Notes: generated by a model from the sequence alone, not told the origin. A stretch of 42,570 nt of DNA from Rhodoblastus sphagnicola (GCF_002937075.1 NZ_NHSJ01000092.1:1-42570), one strand, 5' to 3'; positions 1 to 8,910 are shown, numbered from the stretch's first letter. Program-made: numbers and translations.

Positions 1-41
1 TGCTCGGTGACCGGCGGCCCTTCGACATGTTTGGCGTTCAC
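1..41 (-). CDS. 5' end of an unidentified leftward gene (cut by the window edge)
   Basis: A GTG start at 41 is preceded on the minus strand by AGGAG six bases upstream. It opens a frame reading VNAKHVEGPPVTE (first residue fMet) that stays open to the window edge. A promoter-like pair lies just upstream at 65-94. An ATG in another frame at 28 is possible but is 19 bases from the AGGAG. Thirteen residues are too few to name a product. The gene lies beyond the terminator of the TonB receptor gene, so it is probably transcribed from its own promoter. Confidence 0.35.
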   Translation of the reverse strand, partial: MNAKHVEGPPVTE

Positions 42-64
42 GGGAGGCTCCTGAAGTTAGTAAA

Positions 65-94
65 ATTATGGAGTATGTCGATTATAAAGGTCAA
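65..94 (-). promoter_or_regulatory. Putative sigma-70 promoter for the leftward edge gene
   Basis: On the minus strand TTGACC (94-89) is followed after 18 bases by CATAAT (70-65), a fair match to the -35/-10 consensus in an AT-rich patch. It lies about 25 bases upstream of the GTG at 41 and its ribosome-binding site, giving a short leader. Function is inferred from the match and position only. Confidence 0.45.
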
Positions 95-148
95 GTGCTT
101 ACCGATGCGCGACGCAAGCACCGGCGCTCGACGCAAAGGGGGGATCCG

Positions 149-179
149 AAAAAAAACGGCGCCGGAGAATCCGGCGCCG
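149..179 (-). terminator. Rho-independent terminator of the TonB receptor gene
   Basis: A perfect 10-bp stem (157-166 with 170-179) closes a GAA loop. Read on the minus strand it is followed at once by eight T residues (149-156). It starts 23 bases after the stop codon of the leftward TonB receptor gene. This is a textbook intrinsic terminator and separates that gene from the edge gene. Confidence 0.9.
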
Positions 180-201
180 GCGCAGGCGCGCAGGAGGGAG
201 A

Positions 202-2757
202 TCAGAACTTGGTGCGGAGAGTCACGCCGACGGTCAGCGGATCATTCCAATAGAGCGTGCCCAATCCCAGATTGGTCGAGAGCTGCATGCTCTGGACGGC
301 CCTGCGGTTGAACAGGTTCTTCGCCCAGATCCCGATGTCGTATTTTTCGTCCGAAGTCTTGAAGCCGATGCCAGCGTTGAAGGTCGAATAAGACGGCTGT
401 TTCAGCACATAGCCGGTGTTGCCGGCGCCCAGCGAGAATTGCGTCGTGCTCTTGAAGAACTGGTTGCCGTAGACATAACCCTTCCAGTTCTCGCCGATGA
501 ACGAGCCGGCGATATATTCATAGCTGCCGCCCAGCGAGAAAGTGAAGGGCGAGACATTCGGGATGCGCCCGCCGGACAGATTGATGGTGGTCGGATGAAC
601 AGTCGAACTCTGATAATCGGCGGGCAGCGCGGAGTTCGGGAATTTGACATACCAGGCTCCATTGTAGGCGCCCGCCCAGGTGATCCAGAAGTCGTCGATC
701 GGCGAATAACGGCCATCGGTCTCGAAGCCGGCCAGCCGCACGTGCGGGACATTGCCGAGAAGAGTGTTCGGGGTGTACACCGTCTGGCCGTTGGTGGTGT
801 AAGCGAAATAATTCACCAATTTGGCCTGGAAATCGTAGATTTCGTTATCATAGACATTGGCGTTGACCAGGAGTCTGTTGTCGAGCCAGCTCGACTTGAA
901 GCCGAGTTCGAAGTCATAGGCGACCTCAGGCTTGGTGATGGCGTCCTGTAAGCCGATGCGGTTTGGCAGCTGGTTTTTCGCCCACGCGGCGGGCGTATTG
1001 CCCGAGTAGACCGGAACGGCGTCGGTATTGGCGGCCCCGGACTTCACGCCGCGGGCGACGTTGAGATAGGTGCTGAAGTTCTCGGTGACCTTGTAGGAGG
1101 GGTTGATCAGGAACGAGATCGAATCCGTCTTCTGTTCGCCGTTGATGTTGAAATTGGTCCCGCCAGTATTCGCGATCACATAATCGGTGCGCACGTTCTG
1201 CAAATTGGCGGGAAGCGTGGCCCCGCCTTCATAATAGCCGGTGTCGGAGGCGGTGCGGTCTTCCCAGGAATTGCGCACGCCGAGGGTCAGCGTCGCCTTC
1301 TCGTCGTAATGGTATGTGGCTTGCGCGAACTGGGCGAAGGTGGTGACGGCGGTGCGGCCGAAGCGATAGGCTGACACGCCATCGAGAATGCCTGAATTGT
1401 AGATCCCGACATTGGTGTTGTTGGCGGTCGTCATGGTGACGGCGTCGGGGCCTAACCCCGTTATGTTTCTGGAATTGACAAGCTCGCGCAGGAAGTAGAG
1501 GCCGCCGGTCCACTCGAATTTTTCGCCGGTCGGCGAGGCGATGCGCAACTCCTGGGAATATTGGTTGACATTGACGTCGTACCCGACGCTGAGGTCGGAA
1601 TATTGTTTGATGCCGAAGTTGCCGATCCAATTGTGCGGCTGGAAGTCAAACCTTCTCCACGCGGAAACGGACGTCAGGGTGTAATCGCCCAAATGCCAAT
1701 TCAGTTCGTTGGAAACGCCATCGGTGCGCGTTCTGAGACTGCCGATCCCTGTGTAGGGCGTCGCCCACGGGTCGGCGCCAATGCGTGACGCATATTGCGG
1801 GAACAGAGCGGAGAGCGCCGCCTGAGGCGTGGAATAGACGGCGGCTCCGGCGGCGGTGACCACGCCGATCTTGCGCGCCGTTCCGTCGAAATTCCGGTTC
1901 CAGCCGTCGTCGAAGGTTCCCGTTCCGTTGTTGTTTTCGTTGCTGGCGTCGTGTTCGAAGATCACGCGATCGGTGATGTCGCCGAAGGTCCCAAGCAATT
2001 GCCCACGACCGCCCCAGCGGTCGATGTTTTGTCCCTCCGGGTCCCCTGAAGGCGCGTAGAGGTTCTTGACGAAGCCGTCCTGTCGCGCGCCGAAACCCGA
2101 AATGCGATAGGCGAGCGTATCGGGAATGAGCGTTCCGGTATTGGAGAATTTTTCCTCGACCAGCCCTCGGGTGCCGACGGTGGTTTCCGTGGTGGTCTGC
2201 GGCTCGAAACTCGGCTCCTTCGTGTTGATGATGACCGCGCCGATGGTGGTGTTCTTGCCGAGCAGCGTGCCCTGCGGTCCGCGCGCCACCTGCACCGAAT
2301 CGATGTCGTAAGTGGTCAGCCAGGAAAAGCCGATGTGGGTGTAGAACACATTGTCGACGATCACGCCGACGCCGCCCTCGGAACCGTCCGTGCCGCCGGC
2401 GATGCCGGTAATGCCGCGCATGCCGTTGGCGCCGGTGCGCGGATTGGCGACGGCCGGCGTGAAGCTCGGCACTTTCTGAACGATATCCTTCCAGCCTTCG
2501 ACATGCTCCTTTTCAACAGTTCTCGCGCCGACAGCGGAAATCGGCAGCGGCACGTCCTGCGCTTTTTCGGCGCGGTCGCGGGCGGTGATGGTCACTTCCT
2601 CCACCTGACCCGACGCCGGCGCGGCGGGCGCCGAAGCGGGCGCGGCGTCCTGCGCGCGCGCCGCGTTGGCGCCCAGGGAAGAAAGGACGACGGCGCCGCC
2701 GAGCAGGGCGACGGGGCGGACGCTGGAGAGAAAAGCGCGGCGGAGGGAAGGAGACAT
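202..2757 (-). CDS. TonB-dependent outer-membrane receptor
   Basis: Outer-membrane beta-barrel transporter driven by TonB-ExbBD; substrate unknown. From the start used here (ATG at 2757, 851 residues) a signal peptide covers about residues 1-35 (cleavage after ARA). A TonB-box-like VEEVTITA lies at 52-59 and the plug domain at about 68-180, with the typical VQVARGPQGTLLGKNT segment. The rest is a barrel ending in a terminal Phe (LRTKF), the usual BamA signal. An in-frame ATG at 2772 is possible, but only the 2757 start has an AGGT in ribosome-binding range. The style is that of the large sphingomonad/rhizobial receptors for varied substrates rather than a classical siderophore receptor. It is divergent from the sulfur-uptake operon, so a sulfur-containing substrate is conceivable, but nothing in the protein shows this. 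Confidence 0.93.
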   Translation of the reverse strand: MSPSLRRAFLSSVRPVALLGGAVVLSSLGANAARAQDAAPASAPAAPASGQVEEVTITARDRAEKAQDVPLPISAVGARTVEKEHVEGWKDIVQKVPSFTPAVANPRTGANGMRGITGIAGGTDGSEGGVGVIVDNVFYTHIGFSWLTTYDIDSVQVARGPQGTLLGKNTTIGAVIINTKEPSFEPQTTTETTVGTRGLVEEKFSNTGTLIPDTLAYRISGFGARQDGFVKNLYAPSGDPEGQNIDRWGGRGQLLGTFGDITDRVIFEHDASNENNNGTGTFDDGWNRNFDGTARKIGVVTAAGAAVYSTPQAALSALFPQYASRIGADPWATPYTGIGSLRTRTDGVSNELNWHLGDYTLTSVSAWRRFDFQPHNWIGNFGIKQYSDLSVGYDVNVNQYSQELRIASPTGEKFEWTGGLYFLRELVNSRNITGLGPDAVTMTTANNTNVGIYNSGILDGVSAYRFGRTAVTTFAQFAQATYHYDEKATLTLGVRNSWEDRTASDTGYYEGGATLPANLQNVRTDYVIANTGGTNFNINGEQKTDSISFLINPSYKVTENFSTYLNVARGVKSGAANTDAVPVYSGNTPAAWAKNQLPNRIGLQDAITKPEVAYDFELGFKSSWLDNRLLVNANVYDNEIYDFQAKLVNYFAYTTNGQTVYTPNTLLGNVPHVRLAGFETDGRYSPIDDFWITWAGAYNGAWYVKFPNSALPADYQSSTVHPTTINLSGGRIPNVSPFTFSLGGSYEYIAGSFIGENWKGYVYGNQFFKSTTQFSLGAGNTGYVLKQPSYSTFNAGIGFKTSDEKYDIGIWAKNLFNRRAVQSMQLSTNLGLGTLYWNDPLTVGVTLRTKF

Positions 2758-3418
2758 GTCTATTACCTGCATCAGACTGGGGAGGAGCGGGTCATTTGTT
2801 ATGGTTATATATCCGGTCGGTAAAGTATGATTTTACCCCGTCATGGGAGTCAATCGCCGTCGGCCCAGAAAGAAGGTTAATTGTTGCTTAATGGAAACGT
2901 CTGTTGCAAAAAAAACACAAAACCCAAGCCAAGCTGTCCGGCGCGGCGAGGGCCGTTTTCCAGATCCTTGCGATTATATTTCAGCGTTTGTGGGGCTCAC
3001 GCCGGTTCTATTTCGTCAAAAGCCCTGAAGTCGTCGCGATGATTTCGCCGCAACGAAATTTCCTTCTTTCCCGGTCTCCGCCTGGCGCCTCGACGGTCAA
3101 AGATCACGACGAGGGGCGCGTCAACGCGGCCCCTTTTGGTCGGAAATCGTTTAAAACGACCAACAAAATGGTGTTATAACGCTGCCGGCGCTGTCCCTCC
3201 GCCTTTCCCGCCTCACAAGGCGGGCGGATGACCACGAGTCGATCGAAAGCCATAGGGCTGGAGAGGGCGGGGCGAGGCGGGGCGAGGTGCCGTGGCGCAC
3301 AGCCCAACGGAAAGCGATCCGCCATTTTAATAGTTGACTAGATTTATGTACAAAATATAATTCCATCAACAAAACAAATTTCTCCACCCCGCAACGCCCC
3401 GCAACGCAAGGAAACATC
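2758..3418. other. Divergent intergenic region between TonB receptor and sulfate operon
   Basis: No convincing gene lies in these 661 bases; the short open frames lack ribosome-binding sites and family resemblance. Visible structure: an inverted repeat GGTAAA-N7-TTTACC at 2819-2837 upstream of the receptor gene (possible operator), a GC-rich tandem GGGGCGAGGC-like repeat near 3268-3287, a repeated CCCCGCAACG just before the sulfate-binding gene, and a strong promoter at 3334-3361. Confidence 0.6.
3334..3361 (+). promoter_or_regulatory. Near-consensus sigma-70 promoter of the sulfate operon
   Basis: TTGACT (3334-3339), a 16-base spacer, then a perfect TATAAT (3356-3361). It lies in a short AT-rich patch in otherwise GC-rich DNA, about 57 bases before the start of the sulfate-binding protein gene. 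The predicted leader is roughly 50 bases long. No CysB- or CymR-type site can be recognised by eye. Confidence 0.75.
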
Positions 3419-4507
3419 ATGTCCTCTCGCTTAAAAACCCGGCTCGCAGGCGTCGCCCTGGGCCTGATCGCCCTGGCCGGCGCGGCCGCCGCCGCCGAAG
3501 TGCGCTTGCTCAACGTGTCCTACGATCCGACCCGCGAGCTCTACGCCGTCATCGGCCAGAATTTCGCCGCCAAATGGAAGGCGCAAACCGGCGACAAGGT
3601 CACCGTGGAGCTGTCGAACGGCGGTTCGGGCAAGCAGGCGCGCTCGGTGATCGACGGCCTCAACGCCGATGTGGTCACGCTGGCGCTCGGCTGGGATGTC
3701 ACGGCGATTGAAAAGGCCGGGCTGATCAATTCCGGCTGGCAGAACAAATTCCCCAACCACGCCTCGCCCTATACCTCGACCATCGCCTTCCTGGTGCGCA
3801 AGGGCAATCCGAAGGGCATCAAGGATTGGAGCGACCTGCTGCGCCCCGGCGTGGAGGTGATCACCGCCAATCCGAAAACCTCGGGCGGCGCGCGCTGGTC
3901 GTTCCTGTCGTTGTGGGGCGCCTTCGCCAAGGCCAGGACCCACGATTTCACCACCGCCGCCGGTCAGGCGGAAGCCAAGGCCGCCGCCGATGCGGCGAAG
4001 GACTTCCCGATCTACAATGACGCGGAAGCGCGCGGAAAAGTTTCGGAAATCTTCAACAAGCACGTGCCCGTGCTCGACGCCGGCGCGCGCGGCTCGACCG
4101 TGACTTTCGCGCAAAAGCAGATCGGCGACGTGCTGCTCAACTGGGAAAACGAACTTTGGCTGGCCAAGGACGAATTCGGCGCGGACAAGTTCGATATCGT
4201 CTATCCCTCGACCTCGATTCTCACCGAGCCGCCGGTCGCGGTGGTGGACAAGGTTGTCGACCAGCGCGGCACGCGAAAAGTCGCGGAAGCCTACCTGTCC
4301 TATCTCTACACGCCGGAGGCGCAGGACGTGATCGGCCAGCTGCACTATCGCCCGCGCGACGTCGCGGCCCTGAACAAATACAGCGCCGAACTGCCGAAAA
4401 TCCCCTTCTTCACCATAGATGAGACCTATGGTGGCTGGGCCAAGGCGCAGGCCACCTTCTTCGCCGACGGCGGCATCTTCGACCAGTTCTACAAGCCGGC
4501 CAACTGA
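3419..4507 (+). CDS. Periplasmic sulfate-binding protein of a sulfate ABC transporter
   Basis: Binds sulfate (possibly thiosulfate) in the periplasm and delivers it to the CysT/CysW permease. The protein has 362 residues. A signal peptide covers about residues 1-26, ending AAAAA before EVRLLNVSYDPTRELY, the hallmark opening of Sbp/CysP proteins. Further family stretches are NGGSGKQARSVIDGL, LALGWDVTAI and NPKTSGGARWSF. The start is supported by AAGGAA about eight bases upstream and by the strong promoter before it. It is first in an operon with cysT, cysW, cysA and two YeeE-type genes. Whether to call it sbp or cysP cannot be decided from sequence alone. Confidence 0.95.
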   Translation: MSSRLKTRLAGVALGLIALAGAAAAAEVRLLNVSYDPTRELYAVIGQNFAAKWKAQTGDKVTVELSNGGSGKQARSVIDGLNADVVTLALGWDVTAIEKAGLINSGWQNKFPNHASPYTSTIAFLVRKGNPKGIKDWSDLLRPGVEVITANPKTSGGARWSFLSLWGAFAKARTHDFTTAAGQAEAKAAADAAKDFPIYNDAEARGKVSEIFNKHVPVLDAGARGSTVTFAQKQIGDVLLNWENELWLAKDEFGADKFDIVYPSTSILTEPPVAVVDKVVDQRGTRKVAEAYLSYLYTPEAQDVIGQLHYRPRDVAALNKYSAELPKIPFFTIDETYGGWAKAQATFFADGGIFDQFYKPAN

Positions 4508-4514
4508 GCTTTTT

Positions 4515-4538
4515 GGACGCGCGACTCCTCGCGCGTCC
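4515..4538 (+). promoter_or_regulatory. Intercistronic hairpin after the sulfate-binding protein gene
   Basis: A perfect 9-bp stem (4515-4523 with 4530-4538) closes a 6-base loop in the 52-base gap before cysT. No clean T-run follows, so it is more likely an mRNA-stabilising or partial-attenuation element than a full terminator. Such hairpins are common after binding-protein genes in ABC operons and help keep binding protein in excess over permease. Confidence 0.6.
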
Positions 4539-4559
4539 TTCGCTTGCCTTGAGTGTTTC

Positions 4560-5462
4560 ATGTCCAGAACGCATCGCGTCATCCCCGGCTTGCCGCTGAC
4601 GCTCGGCTACACCTTGTTCTATCTTTCGGCGCTGGTTCTGCTGCCTCTGGCCGCGCTCGCGCTGAAGGCCGGGCAGATGAGCGCGCCGGAATTTTTCCGC
4701 GTCATCACCGATCCCGTCGTCACCGCTTCGCTGCGCCTGACCTTCTTCGCTTCCACGCTGGCGGCGCTGATCAACGCCGTGTTCGGCCTGATCGTGGCGT
4801 GGTCTCTGGTGCGCTACGATTTTCCATTGCGCCGGCTGTTCGACGCGGTGATCGACTTTCCCTTCGCCTTGCCGACGGCGGTCGCCGGCCTCACCTTCGC
4901 CAATCTGTTCTTGAAGGACGGCTGGCTCGGCGGCTTCGGTCCGCGTCTGGTCGAGGGCGTCAATGCGCTCGCCGGGCTGACCGGAGCCGGGCCGCTGTTG
5001 CCCTCCGGCGCGCTGGATTGGCTGACCTTTCCCTATACCGGCCAGACCGGGGGCATTGTCATCGTCCTGGTCTTCGTCGGCCTGCCGTTCGTGGTGCGCA
5101 CGGTGCAGCCGGTGCTGCTGGAATGGGACCCGGAATATGAGATCGCCGCGCGCAGCCTCGGCGCCAAACCGGCCACCATTTTCGCCCGCGTGATCTTCCC
5201 CGAGATCGCGCCGGCCTGGGTGTCCGGCGTGGCGCTCGCCTTCGCCCGCGCGGTCGGCGAATATGGCTCGGTGATCTTCATCGCCGCGAACATTCCGGGA
5301 CGATCGCAGATCGCGCCGTTGCAGATCGTCACGCGGCTCGACGACTTCCAATATGCCCAGGCCTCGGCCATCGGCGTGGTCCTGCTGGCGATCTCGCTGC
5401 TGATCCTGCTGGTGATCAACGGCCTCGAATCCTTCTCCCGCCGCCATGAGCGGACGGCCTGA
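4560..5462 (+). CDS. cysT: Sulfate ABC transporter permease CysT
   Basis: Inner-membrane subunit that forms the sulfate channel with CysW. It has 300 residues with about six hydrophobic segments. The EAA-type cytoplasmic loop that contacts the ATPase lies at about 193-220 (YEIAARSLGAKPATIFARV). The loop at about 118-165 is glycine-rich and somewhat longer than in E. coli CysT. The frame is open further upstream, but those residues read through the preceding gene. The ATG at 4560 begins MSRTHRVIPGLPLTLGY, the normal CysT N-terminus. The gene sits 52 bases after the binding-protein gene and 18 bases before cysW. Confidence 0.95.
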   Translation: MSRTHRVIPGLPLTLGYTLFYLSALVLLPLAALALKAGQMSAPEFFRVITDPVVTASLRLTFFASTLAALINAVFGLIVAWSLVRYDFPLRRLFDAVIDFPFALPTAVAGLTFANLFLKDGWLGGFGPRLVEGVNALAGLTGAGPLLPSGALDWLTFPYTGQTGGIVIVLVFVGLPFVVRTVQPVLLEWDPEYEIAARSLGAKPATIFARVIFPEIAPAWVSGVALAFARAVGEYGSVIFIAANIPGRSQIAPLQIVTRLDDFQYAQASAIGVVLLAISLLILLVINGLESFSRRHERTA

Positions 5463-5480
5463 CCCTGGAGTGAAACCCGC

Positions 5481-6512
5481 ATGGCCGGAGCGCCCATCGC
5501 CGCCAAAACCGCCCTCGGACCGATCAAGCCTGCGCCGCCGCCGCACCCGGTCGCGCGCACCGTGCTGGTGACGCTGGCGGTGAGCTTTCTCACCATTTTC
5601 ATCCTCGTGCCCCTGGTCAATGTGTTCGTGCAGGCTTTCGCCAAGGGGCTTGACGGCTATCTCGCCGTGTTCTGGCCGCCACAGCCGGCGCCGGAGCAGG
5701 TCTTGAGCGTCGTCCAGCAACGCAAGCTGGCCGAAGCCGCGGTGCAGGCGGGCCGCACCTGGCACGCCATCGGCCTGACCCTGTCGGTCGCGGCCATCGT
5801 GGTGCCGCTGAACATTTGTTTCGGCCTCGCCGCCGCCTGGGCGACGACCAAATTCAACTTTCGCGGCCGGGCGCTGCTGATCTCGCTGATCGACCTGCCG
5901 TTCTCGGTCTCGCCCGTGGTGGCCGGCCTCGTCTTCGTGCTGCTGCTCGGCCGCAACGGCATTTTCGGCGACTGGGCGACGCATCTCACTTGGATCGATC
6001 CGTTCTCTTTGCGCTGGGTCGGGTTCGAGGCGGGTTTTCCGCTCGCCTTCGAGCGCGACTATTCCGGCGTGATCTTCACCCCGCTGGCCATTGTGCTGGC
6101 GAGCGTCTTCGTCACCTTCCCCTTTGTCGCGCGCTCGCTGACGCCGCTGATGGAATCGCAGGGGACCGACGAGGAGCTGGCGGCGCTGTCGCTCGGCGCC
6201 TCGGGCTGGCGCACCTTCTTCAAGATCACCGTGCCCAATGTGAAATGGGCGCTGCTCTATGGCGTCATCCTGTGCACGGCGCGCGCCTTCGGCGAATTCG
6301 GCGCGGTTTCCGTCGTCTCCGGCCATGTCGATGTCAACGACACCATGCCGCTGCGCATTGAAAAACTCTGGAACGAATACAACAATCAGGCGGCCTTCAC
6401 CGTCGCCTCCGTGCTGGCGCTGCTCGCCGTGTTCACGCTGGTCGCGAAAGCCGCGATCGAGTGGAAAGCGGCGCGTGACCTCCCGCAAAACCAAGGGCAT
6501 TCCAGCCAATGA
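5481..6512 (+). CDS. cysW: Sulfate ABC transporter permease CysW
   Basis: Second inner-membrane subunit of the sulfate importer. At 343 residues it is longer than the usual 280-290. The extra length is an N-terminal extension before the first membrane segment (starting about residue 30), a polar stretch at about 70-95 ([19 protein letters not shown]) and an enlarged loop around 155-195. The EAA loop ([20 protein letters not shown]) is intact. The start has GGAG 12 bases upstream. It overlaps cysA by 4 bp (ATGA), suggesting translational coupling. Confidence 0.95.
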   Translation: MAGAPIAAKTALGPIKPAPPPHPVARTVLVTLAVSFLTIFILVPLVNVFVQAFAKGLDGYLAVFWPPQPAPEQVLSVVQQRKLAEAAVQAGRTWHAIGLTLSVAAIVVPLNICFGLAAAWATTKFNFRGRALLISLIDLPFSVSPVVAGLVFVLLLGRNGIFGDWATHLTWIDPFSLRWVGFEAGFPLAFERDYSGVIFTPLAIVLASVFVTFPFVARSLTPLMESQGTDEELAALSLGASGWRTFFKITVPNVKWALLYGVILCTARAFGEFGAVSVVSGHVDVNDTMPLRIEKLWNEYNNQAAFTVASVLALLAVFTLVAKAAIEWKAARDLPQNQGHSSQ

Positions 6513-7528
6513 CCATCGAAATTCGCAACATTTCCAAGAGCTATGGCGACAACAAGATTCTCCAGAATATCGACCTGAAGATCGAGTCCGGCGAACTGGT
6601 GGCGCTGCTCGGACCGTCGGGCTCGGGCAAGACCACGCTTTTGCGCGTCATCGCGGGCATCGAGCAGGCGGATGAGGGCTCCGGTCCGGTGCTGTTCGAT
6701 GATGTGGACGTCTCCGACGTCGATTTGGGGAAACGCCGGATCGGCTTCGTGTTCCAGCATTACGCCCTGTTCAAGCATATGAACGTGTTCGAGAACATCG
6801 CCTTCGGCCTGCGCGCCAAGCCGCGCCGCGAGCGGCCGGGCGAGGCGCAAATCCGCGAAAAGGTGCAGACCCTGCTCGACCTGATCCAGCTTGGCAACAT
6901 GGCTCAGCGCTACCCCTCGCAGCTTTCCGGCGGCCAGCGCCAGCGCGTGGCGCTCGCCCGCGCGTTGGCGGTCGAGCCGCGCGTGCTGCTGCTCGACGAG
7001 CCGTTCGGCGCGCTCGACGCCACCGTGCGGCGCGAGTTGCGCCGCTGGCTGCGCCGCCTGCATGACACCATCCACGTCACCACCATTTTCGTCACCCACG
7101 ACCAGGAGGAGGCTCTGGAAGTGTCCGACCGCGTCGCGGTGATGAACGCCGGGCGCATCGAGCAATACGCGCCGCCACAGGAGGTGTATGAAAAACCAGC
7201 CAGCCCGTTCGTGTTCAAGTTCCTGGGCAATTACAACCTGTTCCACGGGCGCGGGCAGAGCGGCGACGGCGCGGCGCTGGTGCGCCCGCACGACATCGTC
7301 ATCCATCGCGACCGCGATTCGGCGGGGCCGGACGCGCGGCTCGGCCTGGTCTCCCATATCGGCTTCGGCGGTCCGGTGGTGAAGGTGGAGCTTGAGACCG
7401 AGGACAAGACCCATGTCGATGTGGAGGTGACGACGCCGACCTTCAACGACCTCGCCTTGAAACGCGGCGAAACAGTCTGGTTCGCGCTGCGGACGCAGCA
7501 GGAATATGAGTACGATTTCGTCATATGA
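6509..7528 (+). CDS. cysA: Sulfate ABC transporter ATPase CysA
   Basis: ATP-hydrolysing subunit of the sulfate importer (339 residues). Walker A GPSGSGKT is at 35-42, Q-loop at about 83 (VFQHYALF), signature LSGGQRQR at 139-146, Walker B LLLDEP at 160-165 and switch His at 197 (VTHD). After residue 235 comes a TOBE-like C-terminal domain (FLGNYNLF onward) typical of CysA. The start overlaps the cysW stop (ATGA). All residues needed for ATP hydrolysis are present. Confidence 0.97.
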   Translation: MTIEIRNISKSYGDNKILQNIDLKIESGELVALLGPSGSGKTTLLRVIAGIEQADEGSGPVLFDDVDVSDVDLGKRRIGFVFQHYALFKHMNVFENIAFGLRAKPRRERPGEAQIREKVQTLLDLIQLGNMAQRYPSQLSGGQRQRVALARALAVEPRVLLLDEPFGALDATVRRELRRWLRRLHDTIHVTTIFVTHDQEEALEVSDRVAVMNAGRIEQYAPPQEVYEKPASPFVFKFLGNYNLFHGRGQSGDGAALVRPHDIVIHRDRDSAGPDARLGLVSHIGFGGPVVKVELETEDKTHVDVEVTTPTFNDLALKRGETVWFALRTQQEYEYDFVI

Positions 7529-7538
7529 GAGTCAGGCC

Positions 7539-7970
7539 ATGCGGATCGACTGGATTCATTTCACCCCTGTTTCCGCTTTGGCGGGCGGTGTGCTGATCGG
7601 GCTCGCCGCAGCGCTGCTGCTGCTGCGCGAGGGGCGCATTCTCGGCGCGTCCGGCATTTTCGCCGGCCTGGCGGAGCCAAAGGGCGGCGATCTCGACTGG
7701 CGGCTCGCCTTTTGCGCCGGGCTGGTGATCGCCCCGGCGCTCGCCGTCCTGCTTGGCGCGGCGTCGGCGCCGGTGATCGCCGCCTCGCCCAATGCGCTGC
7801 TGGCGGGCGGGCTCCTGGTCGGGTTGGGGACGCGGTTCGCCAATGGCTGCACCAGCGGGCACGGCATTTGCGGCTTGGCGCGGCTGTCGCCGCGCTCCCT
7901 CGTCGCGACGCTTGTCTTCATGGCGGCGGGGTTCGCCACCACCTTCGTCTTCCGGCATTTGCTGGGGTGA
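7539..7970 (+). CDS. YeeE/YedE-type membrane protein, first half (sulfur-compound transport)
   Basis: A 143-residue membrane protein with about four hydrophobic segments and the YeeE/YedE (sulf_transp) signature NGCTSGHGICG near residues 103-113. In the thiosulfate transporter YeeE (TsuA), conserved cysteines line the transport path; the equivalent Cys residues are present here. It is half the length of full YeeE and is followed after four bases by a second half-size relative, so the two probably form a heterodimer. Start: ATG at 7539, 10 bases after the cysA stop; an upstream ATG at 7506 lies inside cysA. Thiosulfate as substrate is inferred from the family and the operon. Confidence 0.85.
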   Translation: MRIDWIHFTPVSALAGGVLIGLAAALLLLREGRILGASGIFAGLAEPKGGDLDWRLAFCAGLVIAPALAVLLGAASAPVIAASPNALLAGGLLVGLGTRFANGCTSGHGICGLARLSPRSLVATLVFMAAGFATTFVFRHLLG

Positions 7971-7974
7971 GCCG

Positions 7975-8397
7975 ATGAAAGTCTTTCCGTTCGCCTCGGG
8001 CCTGCTGTTCGGCCTCGGCCTCTGCCTCGCCGGCATGACCGACCCGCAAAAGGTTCTCGGTTTTCTCGACATCGCCGGCTCCTGGGATCCCTCGCTCGCG
8101 CTGGTGATGGGCGGCGCGCTGGTCGTCGCCTTCATCGCCTTTCGCCTCGCCGGGCGCGGGCCGTTCGCGCCGGCGCCGACGCGACTCAAGCGCATCGACG
8201 CGCGACTCGTCGGGGGGGCGGCTGTTTTTGGCGTCGGCTGGGGACTGGTCGGCCTCTGCCCCGGCCCGGCGCTCGCCGATCTCGGGTTCCTCGAACCGCG
8301 CGCGCTGCTGTTCGTGCTGGCGATGGCCTCGGGCGTCCGCGCCGCCGATTTCCTTCTCGCGCACGCGCGAAAGGGCGTCGCCCAACAGGATGGCTGA
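7975..8397 (+). CDS. YeeE/YedE-related membrane protein, second half (DUF6691 type)
   Basis: A 140-residue membrane protein starting MKVFPFASGLLFGLGLCLAGMTDPQKVLGFLD, the typical N-terminus of the second partner in two-gene YeeE pairs. The conserved cysteine motif GVGWGLVGLCPGPAL lies near residues 85-99. Four hydrophobic segments are visible. The start is set by the pairing, the M-K-V-F opening and the four-base gap to the preceding stop; in-frame ATGs further upstream fall inside the first half gene. With its neighbour it probably imports thiosulfate or another reduced sulfur species alongside the CysTWA sulfate importer. Confidence 0.85.
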   Translation: MKVFPFASGLLFGLGLCLAGMTDPQKVLGFLDIAGSWDPSLALVMGGALVVAFIAFRLAGRGPFAPAPTRLKRIDARLVGGAAVFGVGWGLVGLCPGPALADLGFLEPRALLFVLAMASGVRAADFLLAHARKGVAQQDG

Positions 8398-8401
8398 ACC
8401 G

Positions 8402-8632
8402 ATGGCCTTCGAAATCCTCGATCCGCTGCCGCCCTTCAAGACCCTGTCGCCGACGCGGCGGGTGTGCTGCGTGATCGCGGCCTTGGCGGCGGTGGCCTTT
8501 CTGATCTGGGCCTGCGCGACGGTGAAGGAGGCGCGGGAGACAATTCAGATGCCCGCGCCGTCGCGGACAACATCCTCGTTGGCCTTGGCCTGGGTCACGA
8601 TGGCGTATTCCTGCATTGGATGGAGCGGGTAA
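8402..8632 (+). CDS. Small hypothetical protein with one membrane segment (doubtful)
   Basis: An open frame of 76 residues starts four bases after the second YeeE-type gene. It contains one clear hydrophobic helix (VCCVIAALAAVAFLIWACA, about residues 23-41) followed by a polar tail. No family is recognised and the ribosome-binding site is weak. It could be a genuine last gene of the operon or an open frame kept by GC bias; the second half of the translation does not look protein-like. Confidence 0.3.
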   Translation: MAFEILDPLPPFKTLSPTRRVCCVIAALAAVAFLIWACATVKEARETIQMPAPSRTTSSLALAWVTMAYSCIGWSG

Positions 8633-8786
8633 TCCTTGAGCGGACGGTCCAAAGCGCGGTCGCGGCCAGCAGGGAAGCCCCAGTCGCGTCACTTTGCCGG
8701 CATGGCCCCGGGCTGTCTGGCGGCCTCGCTCACGTTAGGCGACGCGGCGAAATAAATAAGTGAATCGTCGACATCTCAAGGAACGA

Positions 8787-8839
8787 ACCCCTCATCCGTC
8801 GCGCTTACGCGCGACACCTTCTCCCGCAAGGGGAGAAGG
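8787..8839 (+). repeat. REP-like double-hairpin element, copy 1
   Basis: It starts CCCCTCATCCG, followed by a 7-bp hairpin (8798-8804 with 8809-8815, loop TTAC) and a 9-bp hairpin (8817-8825 with 8831-8839; arm CCTTCTCCC). Related copies with the same layout lie at 35923-35971 (inverted) and 35993-36049. The second hairpin is conserved in sequence while the first varies but stays self-complementary, so structure is probably what is kept. Confidence 0.8.
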
Positions 8840-8910
8840 GAAGTGCGTCGGCGAGTCCTGTCGCTCATCCTGCGCCGGAATTGAAGCGGTTGTTTCGCCG
8901 CGTCGCCCCA

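Noticed and set aside
2904-3179. 91-codon open frame in the TonB receptor/sulfate operon gap
   Set aside because: It has no ribosome-binding site and no recognisable family, and its composition changes along its length. More likely non-coding.
8186-8692. 168-codon minus-strand frame at the end of the sulfur operon
   Set aside because: It overlaps the second YeeE-type gene in antisense, and its Arg/Pro-rich translation is typical of a shadow frame.
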